This document shows positions 1 to 7,342 of a DNA stretch of 40,023 bases, piece by piece (the stretch's first letter is position 1; each line of letters starts with the position of its first letter). A program made the translations under genes and the position numbers. The notes under the pieces were generated by a model. It had not been told where the DNA came from. It worked only from the letters and a program-made list of their open reading frames with translations, and did not search any database. The stretch is from Prosthecobacter sp. (GTDB taxonomy: Bacteria; Verrucomicrobiota; Verrucomicrobiia; Verrucomicrobiales; Verrucomicrobiaceae): positions 1 to 40,023 of the forward strand of contig NZ_JACSRD010000170.1 of the NCBI RefSeq assembly GCF_014879935.1. The letters run 5' to 3'.

Positions 1-642
1 GAGGCCGCGGGTGACGGCGCGGTTGATGAGGATGGCCTTTTGCTCGTCCAGCAGCTCGATCTGCCGCTGCTTCTTCGCGATCAAGGCGTCGATCTGCGTC
101 GTCTTCTCATCCAGGAAGGATGCGATTCGCTGCTGTTCATCAAATGGAACAACGGGAAGGTCCACCATCGAAAAGTTCTCGAATCGAAGGGCTTGGCCGT
201 CTCGAATGAGATTGGAGGTGTTTCCAAGCGCTTCAATGTAGCGAGCTGACTTGAACAGGTGTCTAAAAAAACCGTGATGAGTTCCTTCACGAGGTGTGAG
301 CGGGACATAAGCTGAACTGATCGCTCCATCATATTCTGAAGCTTCGATGCCGCCTTGAAAGCTTCTCATACTAATCACGAAATCACCTTTCTTGACCCGC
401 TTCAGGAGCTCGGGATTCAAAAAGACGGTTGTAACGCGGCGGGCTTCTAGCTCAACGAACTTCGATTGAGGAATAACGCCATACTTTTGGGAGGCTGTTA
501 GCTGTTCATCGCCTGGCTGACAGCGCTCTTTCCCCTGCGAGAAAAGCCACTTACTGCGTTCAATTCCCCAATGCTCCGGCACCTCGCCGAGCCATGCGAC
601 GCCAGAATCTTTGTAGGCTGGATATTTTGGGAAGGCGGTCAT
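1..642 (-). CDS. hsdS: Type I restriction enzyme specificity subunit HsdS (5' part, runs off the window)
   Basis: This is the DNA-recognition subunit of a type I restriction-modification enzyme; it directs HsdM (and HsdR, not in view) to an asymmetric target. The 214 visible codons begin MTAFPKYPAYKDSGVAWLGE, followed by VPEHW, which is the typical HsdS N-terminus. A target-recognition domain follows, then the conserved central helix (around residues 167-210: FDEQQRIASFLDEKTTQID, then a basic LIAKKQRQIELL stretch). The frame is open to the left edge, so the second recognition domain is missing only because the window ends. The ATG at 642 lies 3 bp after the hsdM stop, indicating co-translation in one operon. 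Family assignment is firm; the target sequence cannot be read from this. Confidence 0.93.
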   Translation of the reverse strand, partial: MTAFPKYPAYKDSGVAWLGEVPEHWGIERSKWLFSQGKERCQPGDEQLTASQKYGVIPQSKFVELEARRVTTVFLNPELLKRVKKGDFVISMRSFQGGIEASEYDGAISSAYVPLTPREGTHHGFFRHLFKSARYIEALGNTSNLIRDGQALRFENFSMVDLPVVPFDEQQRIASFLDEKTTQIDALIAKKQRQIELLDEQKAILINRAVTRGL

Positions 643-645
643 GGC

Positions 646-3045
646 TCAGGGCTGGGCGAAGCGGAGGATCTGCTCCAGGAGGCCTTCGGTCTCGGTTTCG
701 AGCTGGCGGATCTCCGCCACCACGTCCTCCAGCGGGCGGAGGGGCTGGTGCTGGTAGAAGTATTTGTTGAAGCTGATCTCGCAGCCAATGACGGTCTTGT
801 CCTCGTCCACCCAGGCGTCCGGCACATGCGGAAGGACTTCCTTCTGGAAGTAGGCGACGATGGCCTTCTCCGGCGACAGCGGGCCATCCGGTCCGGCCAT
901 GTAGGTCATGGGGACATTCTCGGTGTCCCGCAGCTCGCTGTCTGGCTCGTAATGGTAGATGGTGCCGCCATCGATCTCAGGGACAAAGACGCGGGCGGCG
1001 TCAAAGTCGAAGTCCGGGGTGATGTCGAGCAGGGTCTCACCAGCGAGGATGGGCTTCGCCTCGGGATCGCGCCAGGAGACGGCGTCGAGGATGGCCTTTA
1101 CATCGGCGGGCTTGAGGTCGAGCTTCAGTTTTTTGACGGCCTTGCGTGTGTCTTCGGCGAAAACGTTGAAGTCATGGCTGGTGGCCTCGCCGAGATGCTG
1201 GTGCAGTTTCTCGGCGGCGGCAAGGAGGTCGCGCCGGGTGGTCCAGGTGGTGGTGTCGAGGAGCTTCTTCTTGTTCGCCGGGGTGATCTCGATCTGCTCC
1301 TTTTCCAGCCAGTGCTCGATGGCTTCCTTTTGCGTCGTGAGGAAGCCTTTCTCATAGACCTTCCCGCCCCACTGCTGCCAGATCCATTCCATCTCGGTGC
1401 TGAGGGCGGGGATGAAGCGCAGGGTGGCGATGCGGTCGGCGGTGTATTGGGCGGACTTCCGCAGCGGGCGCTCGACGGTGATCTTCCAGTAGCCGAACTC
1501 GTGGTTGGGGAAGGTTTTGCTCTTCAGAAGTGAGGCAGGCACTCCTGCCTGCCCGTTTGCGGGTGAAGTGCAGACAGGAGTGTCTGCATCACATTGAAGG
1601 TAAGCCTGGGTGATCTGATCGAGGTGCGCAGCGGTGAAGGCGCAGTTCTTTTCGCCGAGGTTTTTGCGCAGCTTTTCGTAGAGCTGGGAGGCGTCGATGA
1701 GCTGGACCTTGCCGCGTCGCTGCGGGGCTTTGTGATTGGACAGCACCCAGATGTAGGTGGTGATGCCGGTGTTGTAGAAGATGTTGTTTGGAAGCTGGAT
1801 GATGGCCTCCAGGTAGTCGTTCTCGATGAGGTAGCGGCGGATGTTGCTGGCCCCGCCGCCGGCATTGCCGGTGAAGAGGGCGGAGCCGTTGTGAACGGTG
1901 GCGATGCGGGTGCCGAGCGGGCTTTCGCTGAGGCGCTTCATCTTGCTGACCATCTCCATGAGGAAGAGGAGCTGGCCGTCATCCACGGCAGGTGCGGCGG
2001 AGGCGGTTTCTTTGTCTCCCTTCACATTCGGGAGCGTGACCTCGAAGCGGCCGTCGATGATGACGGTCTCGCTGCCTTTCTTTTCCAGAATCTGGCCCTG
2101 ATCGGTCTTCCAGCTCTTCCCATACGGGGGATTGGAGAGCATGAAGTCGAAGCGCAGCGTGCTGAACTCATCCGTGGCGAGGGTGGAGCCGTAGCGGATG
2201 TTCTCCGGGTTGTTCCCCTTGATCATCATGTCCGACTTGCAGATGGCGTAGGTCTCGGGGTTGACCTCCTTGCCGTAGAGATACACGGCGGCGCTGGAGC
2301 GGATGAGGCCCTCGGGGTCGAGGATGTAGTCCTGCGCCTCGGTCAACATGCCGCCGGAGCCGCAGGCGGGATCGTAGATGGTGATGACGGGCGGGAGCTG
2401 GTCCTTCACGGGCTCGATGAGCAGGTGGACCATGAGCTGGATGACCTCACGCGGGGTGAAGTGCTCCCCGGCTTCCTCGTTGTTCTCTTCGTTGAACTTG
2501 CGGATGAGTTCCTCGAAGACGTAGCCCATGCCAAGATTGCTGAGGCCGGGCAGCTTTTTCCCATCGGGCGCGGTGGTGTCGTTCGGGTTGAGATTGATCT
2601 CCGGGGAGACGAACTTCTCGATGACGCCGAAGAGGGCATTCGCCTCGGCCATCTTCCGGATCTGATTGGCGAGGTCGAACTTCTCAATGATCTCGCGGAC
2701 GTTGTCGCTGAAGCCATCGAGGTAGTGGGTGAGGTTTGCGACGAGCTGGGAGGGATTCCCGAGCAAGGTCTTCAGGGTGAACCTGGAGGTGTTGTAAAAC
2801 ACCTGCCCGGAGGCATGGCGCAGGCCATCGGGATCGAGCAGCGGGAGCCTGGCCTCCTCCTTCTGAAAGCGCACCTCTTCCAGCACGGCAGCCTTCGTGT
2901 CCTCCAGCAGGCAATCAATGCGCCGGAGGACGAACATCGGCAGGATGACATCCCGGTATTTCCCCCGCACGAAGACATCCCGCAGGCAGTCGTCGGCGAT
3001 GGACCAGATGAAGGAGACGAGCTTGTTGTGGGCGGAATGATCCAT
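646..3045 (-). CDS. hsdM: Type I restriction-modification DNA methyltransferase subunit HsdM
   Basis: This 799-aa protein transfers a methyl group from S-adenosylmethionine to adenine in the site chosen by HsdS. An N-terminal helical HsdM domain (about 1-165) precedes the catalytic domain, where motif I DPACGSGG is at residues 225-232 and the adenine-MTase motif IV NPPY at 305-308; GEHFTPREVIQLM at about 193-205 is also typical. It is longer than the usual 500-550 aa because of a long C-terminal extension after ITVERPLR. Residues about 486-504 (reading CTSPANGQAGVPA) are encoded by a palindromic repeat inserted in frame (see repeat at 1534-1588). hsdS follows after 3 bp. The start has no strong Shine-Dalgarno, but the sequence MDHSAHNKLVSFIWS aligns with known HsdM N-termini. 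Confidence 0.95.
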   Translation of the reverse strand: MDHSAHNKLVSFIWSIADDCLRDVFVRGKYRDVILPMFVLRRIDCLLEDTKAAVLEEVRFQKEEARLPLLDPDGLRHASGQVFYNTSRFTLKTLLGNPSQLVANLTHYLDGFSDNVREIIEKFDLANQIRKMAEANALFGVIEKFVSPEINLNPNDTTAPDGKKLPGLSNLGMGYVFEELIRKFNEENNEEAGEHFTPREVIQLMVHLLIEPVKDQLPPVITIYDPACGSGGMLTEAQDYILDPEGLIRSSAAVYLYGKEVNPETYAICKSDMMIKGNNPENIRYGSTLATDEFSTLRFDFMLSNPPYGKSWKTDQGQILEKKGSETVIIDGRFEVTLPNVKGDKETASAAPAVDDGQLLFLMEMVSKMKRLSESPLGTRIATVHNGSALFTGNAGGGASNIRRYLIENDYLEAIIQLPNNIFYNTGITTYIWVLSNHKAPQRRGKVQLIDASQLYEKLRKNLGEKNCAFTAAHLDQITQAYLQCDADTPVCTSPANGQAGVPASLLKSKTFPNHEFGYWKITVERPLRKSAQYTADRIATLRFIPALSTEMEWIWQQWGGKVYEKGFLTTQKEAIEHWLEKEQIEITPANKKKLLDTTTWTTRRDLLAAAEKLHQHLGEATSHDFNVFAEDTRKAVKKLKLDLKPADVKAILDAVSWRDPEAKPILAGETLLDITPDFDFDAARVFVPEIDGGTIYHYEPDSELRDTENVPMTYMAGPDGPLSPEKAIVAYFQKEVLPHVPDAWVDEDKTVIGCEISFNKYFYQHQPLRPLEDVVAEIRQLETETEGLLEQILRFAQP
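1534..1588. repeat. REP-like palindrome doublet inserted in frame within hsdM
   Basis: The element is 55 bp. It starts with a perfect hairpin at 1534-1553 (GGCAGGCA, loop CTCC, TGCCTGCC), overlaps a small hairpin at 1552-1563 (CCCG/CGGG) and ends with a second perfect hairpin at 1569-1588 (TGCAGACA, loop GGAG, TGTCTGCA). The two outer hairpins have complementary loops, so they form an inverted pair, as in REP doublets. The same ACAGGAGTGTC core recurs between genes near 4653 and 38308. It sits in an open reading frame and adds about 18 residues without breaking HsdM. Confidence 0.75.
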
Positions 3046-3158
3046 GCGGTGGTTTTCTTATCCAAGCAGGGGATGATGCGGATGGCAAGTGAAGGAAGGT
3101 TTGGACCCGCCGGCCACGTTTTCGAAGCCCACGGCCAACGCGGCGGCGTTGCCCGCGC

Positions 3159-3221
3159 TACATTCGGCTTTCGGCTTTCGGCTTTCGGCTTTCGGCATTC
3201 CGCATTCCGCATTCCGCCACC
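3159..3221. repeat. Short tandem repeats upstream of hsdM
   Basis: The motif CGGCTTT is repeated about four times (near 3165-3195), followed by three CGCATTC units. Similar GAATGCGGAATGCGG text occurs on the opposite strand near 39670. This is low-complexity intergenic DNA between hsdM and the minisatellite at 3388; no gene is supported here. Confidence 0.6.
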
Positions 3222-3387
3222 GATCCCGTCACGGACGCGACGCAGCGCGTCCCTACCCCTCTCGGGAGGGCCTTTCGCAGGACTGCGAGGGATGAAACGC
3301 GTGCTCAGGTGCCAAGGCCCTGATTTTCAACGCTTTAACCGCAGTCACCGGTCCGGGTTCCTCGAAAATGACGCTCAAAAACGTGAG

Positions 3388-3807
3388 GATCTGGGGTCAG
3401 ATTGTCACGATCTGGGGTCAGATCGCGACGATCTGGGGTCAGATCGTGAGGATCTGGGGTCAGACTGCGACGATCTGGGGTCAGACTGCGACGATCTGAG
3501 GGCAGACTGCGACGATCTGGGGTCAGATCGTGACGATCTGGGGTCAGATCGTGACGATCTGGGGTCAGATCGCGACGATCTGAGGGCAGACCGCGACGAT
3601 CTGAGGGCAGACCGCGACGATCTGAGGTCAGGCTGCGACGATCTGGGGTCAGATCGCGACGATCTGGGGTCAGACCGCGACGATCTGAGGGCAGACTGCG
3701 ACGATCTGAGGGCAGACTGCGACGATCTGAGGGCAGATCGCGAGGATCTGGGGGCGGACTGCGACGATCTGGGGTCAGACTGCGACGATCTGGGGGCGTG
3801 GGCCGGG
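3388..3807. repeat. 21-bp minisatellite, 20 units, each a small hairpin
   Basis: The core GATCTG recurs at exactly 21-bp intervals from 3388 to 3787, giving 20 units. The commonest unit contains GATCTG-GGGT-CAGATC, a perfect inverted repeat with a 4-base loop; variants have GAGGG in place of GGGGT, or CAGACTG/CAGACCG in place of CAGATCG. The joins read CGCGAC, CGTGAC or CTGCGAC. The unit length keeps frame, so open frames on both strands give 7-residue repeats, but no start, ribosome-binding site or non-repeat domain supports a protein. The unit length equals two turns of DNA. Confidence 0.9.
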
Positions 3808-3811
3808 GACT

Positions 3812-3986
3812 TGGAGACTGGGAGACTGGGAGACTGGGAGACTGGGAGACGATGAGACGATGAGACGATGAGACGATGAGACGATGAGACCATGAGACCA
3901 TGAGACCATGAGGCCATGAGACCATGAGACCATGAGACCATGAGACCATGAGACCATGAGACCCTGAGACCCTGAGACGATGAGAC
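3812..3986. repeat. Octanucleotide tandem array
   Basis: About 22 copies of an 8-bp unit directly follow the minisatellite. The array starts as GAGACTGG, changes to GAGACGAT and then to GAGACCAT, with a few CCT variants at the end. The blocks of identical variants suggest growth by slippage. It encodes nothing recognisable; the 8-residue repeats seen in reading frames are a by-product of the period. Confidence 0.88.
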
Positions 3987-4210
3987 CGGAACCTGCTCGT
4001 CGATGGTCGCGTCCGGCCTCGTCGTTCACGCTCTGACCATTCTCCCGACTCACTGCACCGTTTGTCAGTGTGAAGTCGCTGTGACGGTTGGGTCGAAAGA
4101 TCAGGGGTCGAAAGATTCTCAGACACCCTTTTCCTGCCCCCAATTATCTACCCCAAAGGCCTCCATCGCAGGCTCGGAGAACCGAGCGAGGACGACGGCA
4201 AACCGCGAAC

Positions 4211-4350
4211 CGCGAACTCACCCCTCAGCGCGGTCCTACCGTCGGAGGCGGGCAGGATTCCCCGCGCTACTTTCCAGCATCCAGCATCGAGCATCCATCA
4301 ATCCGCCCATCCAGCGGACAAGAGTGTCCACGCTCCCTTCATCCAGCATC
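4211..4350 (+). repeat. 140-bp repeat, left copy
   Basis: This block matches 38381-38520 in the same orientation without gaps and with 5 mismatches counted by eye. It contains CCTCAGCGCGGTCCTACCG, a run of CCAGCATC units and, at its end, the palindrome GGACA-AGAG-TGTCC. The two copies are 34,170 bp apart and bracket the recombinases, cargo and plasmid genes. It may mark an insertion boundary or simply be a dispersed repeat. The stretch from 3987 to 4210 holds no gene that I can support. Confidence 0.85.
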
Positions 4351-4522
4351 AGCGTCTGATCAGCGTCCCATCAGCGGTTCAAAACTCCGGGACTCCAGCG
4401 GGCTTTTCTGAATCTGCGGGAGATCCTGTCATCGGCTTTTTCAAGGCGGACAAGAGTGTCCGCGCTCCCTTCATCCAGCATCAGCGTCTGATCAGCGTCC
4501 CATCAGCGGTTCAAAACTCCGG
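4315..4522 (+). repeat. 76-bp tandem-like direct duplication (4315-4390 and 4447-4522)
   Basis: Two 76-bp copies, 132 bp apart, start at CGGACAAGAGTGTCC and end at AAAACTCCGG. They differ at one base. The first copy overlaps the end of the 140-bp repeat. The near identity implies a recent duplication. No gene is visible between 4523 and the integrase promoter, apart from another ACAGGAGTGTC core near 4653. Confidence 0.85.
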
Positions 4523-4724
4523 TCGGCGATTCCAGAGAGTTGGCCGAAAAGGAGGAAAGAGGGGAAAAAAGGCCAGAGACTGATGATCTCCCACAGATTC
4601 AGGCAGGCCCCCAGATTGGTTGTGTGCCGCCTCGTCGTTCACGCCGACAGACAGGAGTGTCCTATTACAAATTAGCTTTTAAGCCCTTTTTTACCTGTAT
4701 ATTTGAGAGTTGCGCCGGTTCTCC

Positions 4725-4752
4725 TTGCGGTTTTATACACTTGTTTTATACT
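4725..4752 (+). promoter_or_regulatory. Candidate sigma-70-type promoter of the integrase gene
   Basis: A -35-like TTGCGG (4725-4730) is separated by 16 bp from a -10-like TATACT (4747-4752), 39 bp before the integrase ATG. The region is AT-rich compared with its surroundings. The box also contains two direct copies of TTTTATAC, so it might equally be a protein-binding or recombination site (compare 38160-38183). Confidence 0.45.
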
Positions 4753-4791
4753 CGCTCCGCCGCCCCTCTCCGTGGGTAACAGCGGCTTCTT

Positions 4792-5892
4792 ATGAGCGCT
4801 TCAAAGACTTGGACTTTCTCCGGCATCCCTCATCTCTACCGCCACCAGAAGGGCACGTATTACGCCCGTCTCTCCATCGGCGGCAAACCGACTTTTCGCA
4901 GTCTCAAGACCAAGGTTTTGAGTGTGGCGAAACCCCAACTCAACGAGATCCTTCAAGACAACGCCCATCGTGATGAGCTGGGCAAGGATACTGTCATCAC
5001 TGAAAAAATGACTGGAGCGGAGGCGCTAGCCATCCGTGAAAGCCAGCTTCAAAACGACCCATCCACCAAGAAAAGCACCAAGCGCTACTGGAAGGAAATT
5101 GTCGGACTCATCAAGAAAACTTGGCCCGATTTCGCCGTCTTGGAAATGCGTCGAATCTCTGTTCAGCACTGTGAGCAATGGGCAGGTGAGGCGGTCAAGG
5201 TGATGTCAGCTACTCGTTTCAACAATTGCCTCCTCATTTTGAAATCCCTGTTCAAGATCGCCATCAAACAAGGGGTGCGCCGCACCAATCCGGCTCTTGA
5301 GGTCAAGCGGGCAAAGGTTCGTCCAAAAGACCTCTCCGGTAAGCTGCCCAGCAAAAGCCACTTCAAGGAGTGGGTGGCGGCACTTCGCGCCGCTCGTGGC
5401 CGGACCTCTCAGGACCGAGCCGATTTCGTCGAGTTTCTGGCTTACACGGGAATGCGTCTCGGTGAATCAAAGTTCGTGCTTTGGAAGCACTGTGATTTTT
5501 CAAAAGGCGAATTCCTTGTGCTTGGTGATCCCACAGACGGCACCAAGAACGGCTTGTTTCGGCGCATTCCGATGATTGCAGCCGCCAGAGAGTTGCTGGA
5601 GAAGATGAAGGCGCGTAGCAAACCCGCTTCGGTCGATGAGCCGGTGATTCGTGTGAAAAGCGCTTATGCCGCCATGGGGCGGGCGGCCAACAAAATTGGC
5701 ATCGCACCGCTCAGTCATCATGACTTGCGCCATCTTTTTGCGACGATTTGTATCGAGTCAGGCGTTGATATACCGACTGTCTCGCGCTGGCTGGGTCATC
5801 GGGATGGAGGGATTTTGGCAATGAAGGTTTATGGACATCTTCGGAACGAGCATTCTCTGGCGGCGGCGACCCGTGTTTCCTTCGCTGCTTGA
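4792..5892 (+). CDS. Tyrosine-type site-specific recombinase (integrase)
   Basis: This 366-aa protein should cut and rejoin DNA at attachment sites through a covalent phosphotyrosine. An N-terminal arm-type domain (YYARLSIGGKPTFRSLKTK) and a SAM-like core-binding domain (about 80-180) precede the catalytic domain. Catalytic residues visible are Arg222 (AYTGMRLGES), the HxxR box at 310-313 (HDLRH), His336 (WLGHRDG) and the nucleophile Tyr347 (VYGHL). Length and motif spacing fit an intact phage or island integrase. It faces into the element with its promoter at 4725. Its last 182 bp overlap the tail of the HTH gene read from the other strand. Confidence 0.95.
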   Translation: MSASKTWTFSGIPHLYRHQKGTYYARLSIGGKPTFRSLKTKVLSVAKPQLNEILQDNAHRDELGKDTVITEKMTGAEALAIRESQLQNDPSTKKSTKRYWKEIVGLIKKTWPDFAVLEMRRISVQHCEQWAGEAVKVMSATRFNNCLLILKSLFKIAIKQGVRRTNPALEVKRAKVRPKDLSGKLPSKSHFKEWVAALRAARGRTSQDRADFVEFLAYTGMRLGESKFVLWKHCDFSKGEFLVLGDPTDGTKNGLFRRIPMIAAARELLEKMKARSKPASVDEPVIRVKSAYAAMGRAANKIGIAPLSHHDLRHLFATICIESGVDIPTVSRWLGHRDGGILAMKVYGHLRNEHSLAAATRVSFAA

Positions 5893-6160
5893 GCGCAGCA
5901 GTCCATTTCTTCGCGCCTTTAGATGAAGGAGTTTTTTTCTTTGCCTTGCGCTTCGCGACCCTTTTTGTGTGCGATGGAGCGCCGAGATAGCGCTCCGCGC
6001 CATTGAGCAGTTTATCGACCTCTGACTGTGGGATGAGTGTTTGGCCGAGCTTCGTGATGGCCTTCACTTTTCCCGCGTAAAGCTGCCGATAGCCCCATGT
6101 TCGTTCCTTGCCGAATAGGGCGGCGAACTCCGCTGGAGTGTATGTGGCTTTGTCTGTCAT
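5711..6160 (-). CDS. Helix-turn-helix protein, excisionase/AlpA-like
   Basis: The 149-aa product starts MTDKATYTPAEFAALFGKER, followed by TWGYRQLYAGKVKAITKLGQTLIPQSEVDKLL, which reads as a MerR/excisionase-type winged HTH: choice of helix, recognition helix with WGYRQLYAGK, then the TLIPQSEVD wing typical of HTH_17 proteins. Residues 60-149 are basic and low complexity (KRVAKRKAKKKT) and match no domain I know. The gene lies 16 bp downstream of the Xre gene, so both are probably one operon; such pairs commonly direct excision by a neighbouring integrase. Its 3' end overlaps the integrase gene by 182 bp in antisense, so part of the tail may be constrained by the integrase sequence. Confidence 0.75.
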   Translation of the reverse strand: MTDKATYTPAEFAALFGKERTWGYRQLYAGKVKAITKLGQTLIPQSEVDKLLNGAERYLGAPSHTKRVAKRKAKKKTPSSKGAKKWTAALKQRRKHGSPPPENARSEDVHKPSLPKSLHPDDPASARQSVYQRLTRYKSSQKDGASHDD

Positions 6161-6176
6161 CTTCAGAAGAAGGTCT

Positions 6177-6440
6177 TCACTGAGTCACCTTCCGACCAAA
6201 ACGATGCTGTTCATCTGGCGGGAAAAGCACTGGCAAAGGTAGTTTCAGAGCGCTCGAAATCTCGACCAGCTCAAGGTCGGTCACGCATCGGATGCCTGAC
6301 TCGATCTTTGCCAAGGTTTCCCTCGAAACATCCCAGCCGCTTCGTTGACACAGGCCCGCAAACTCTGACTGCGACATCGCCAAGTGCGTGCGGTGCTTGG
6401 CGAGTTGTGGACCGATGAGGTTCTTGGCAGTGCGGGACAT
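6177..6440 (-). CDS. Xre-family transcriptional regulator
   Basis: The 87-aa protein starts MSRTAKNLIGPQLAKHRTHL and contains a Cro/C1-type HTH: MSQSEFAGLC for helices 1-2, WDVSRETLAKIESG for the recognition helix and the usual IE(S)G turn, then LVEISSALKLPLPVLFP. A longer open frame reaches 6572, but its extra 44 residues would be translated from the repeated operator at 6487-6535, so the ATG at 6440 is preferred. It probably represses its own promoter and the divergent gene at 6547. The HTH gene at 5711 follows after 16 bp. Confidence 0.88.
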   Translation of the reverse strand: MSRTAKNLIGPQLAKHRTHLAMSQSEFAGLCQRSGWDVSRETLAKIESGIRCVTDLELVEISSALKLPLPVLFPPDEQHRFGRKVTQ

Positions 6441-6486
6441 TTCAATCTCAGAAAATAGATCAGATTCCGTTTGCGGGGGTTCTGAT

Positions 6487-6535
6487 TTCGGAACAATGTT
6501 CGGTATTCGGAACAAAAGTTCCGATTTCAGAACAA
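6487..6535. promoter_or_regulatory. Probable operator: three direct repeats with two palindromes
   Basis: TTCGGAACAA occurs at 6487-6496 and 6506-6515, and TTCAGAACAA at 6526-6535, a period of 19-20 bp, so all three lie on one face of the helix. The first is part of the palindrome GAACA-A-TGTTC (6491-6501) and the second of GGAAC-AAAA-GTTCC (6509-6522). The array lies between the Xre gene and the divergent gene at 6547, where a repressor would control both. Binding by the Xre protein is inferred from position. Confidence 0.65.
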
Positions 6536-6546
6536 CATCCACTATT

Positions 6547-6798
6547 ATGAACATCATCGTTAAGCGTCGCATCGGTCCCGATCCTCACGAGGGCGGGAGA
6601 CAATCTTCGAGTTCATCAGGCTGCCCTGACATCCTGGAACTCGACAGTGGCGATTTCGCCATCATCGGCCAGGACATCACCGCAGCAGCCATCCCCGCGC
6701 TCCCTTCTTCCGCAGGCTGCGCAGCGGAGGAGCGGGTCATCCGCATTCCACGCGAAATTCTGCTTCGCGCAAAAGGCGACATCGCTCGCCTTGCATGA
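6547..6798 (+). CDS. Small conserved-type protein, function unknown
   Basis: The 83-aa product starts MNIIVKRRIGPDP and contains CPDILELDSGDFAIIGQDIT, then ends with VIRIPREILLRAKGDI. The pattern 'C-P-x-I-L-E-L-x-(D/S)-G-D-F-A-I-I-G-x-D-I-T' plus a 'R-I-P-R' tail is one I associate from memory with small actinobacterial proteins encoded beside Xre regulators; this could not be verified. The ATG at 6547 is chosen because the frame upstream runs through the operator. It is divergent from the Xre gene and likely under the same repressor. No membrane segment or metal site is seen. Confidence 0.7.
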   Translation: MNIIVKRRIGPDPHEGGRQSSSSSGCPDILELDSGDFAIIGQDITAAAIPALPSSAGCAAEERVIRIPREILLRAKGDIARLA

Positions 6799-6847
6799 GA
6801 TCCCACCCCTCTTGCCTTCGTCCCCACATTCTGTTACAAGGCAGGGT

Positions 6848-7342
6848 GTGGGGATTTTTGTGGAGTGGTTCGGGGCCAACTGGTTCAACCTGTTGCAGAC
6901 CGTCGCTATCGTTGCCGGGTTGTTCTTTACCGGACGATCCTTTCTCGTGGATACCAGAATCCGCCGGATTTCCAACTTGCTCAACATCACCGAGCATCAT
7001 CGCTCCATCTGGCAGCAGGTGATCGACAAGCCAAACCTTCTGCGAGTTCTGAACGCAGAAGCAAAACTCGACATCAAGCCCATCACACTTGAGGAGCGCA
7101 TCTTTGTGAACCTCATCATTCTGCATCTGACAGCCGTCATGGCTGCCATCAGGGGACGGGTTCACGAGCAACCAGCAGGACAGGATGAGGATTTGCGCGA
7201 GTTCTTCAGTTTGCCCATTCCCAACAAGGTTTGGAAGGACTCCAAACGCTTCCGAGAACCTGATGTCATCGCATACATTGAGTCTCTGCTCAAACCAAAG
7301 CCCAAGAAGCGTCGTCGAAAGCTGCGCTGGTGGTTCCGCTAA
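6848..7342 (+). CDS. Single-pass membrane protein, function unknown
   Basis: The product is about 164 aa if it starts at the GTG at 6848 (GTG at 6860 is an alternative). Residues about 9-30 (NWFNLLQTVAIVAGLFFTG) form one membrane helix, followed by RSFLVDTRIRRISNLLNITE and a cytoplasmic helical domain with HHRSIWQQV and a strongly basic end (KPKKRRRKLRWW). Proteins of this layout, one helix followed by an HxxIW region, are common unknowns in many bacteria. It overlaps the stop of the convergent recombinase by 4 bp. No function can be assigned. Confidence 0.65.
   Translation: MGIFVEWFGANWFNLLQTVAIVAGLFFTGRSFLVDTRIRRISNLLNITEHHRSIWQQVIDKPNLLRVLNAEAKLDIKPITLEERIFVNLIILHLTAVMAAIRGRVHEQPAGQDEDLREFFSLPIPNKVWKDSKRFREPDVIAYIESLLKPKPKKRRRKLRWWFR

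Noticed and set aside
3388..3807. CRISPR array
   Set aside because: The units are contiguous, without unique spacers, and no cas gene is present.
1594..3855. A 753-codon open frame on the plus strand
   Set aside because: It runs antisense to hsdM and then through the 21-bp array; the protein has no recognisable domain and its end is only the DDLGSDR repeat.
3335..4143. Serine/arginine-rich repeat proteins on the minus strand
   Set aside because: The 7- and 8-residue periods come straight from the 21-bp and 8-bp DNA repeats; no start signal or non-repeat domain exists.
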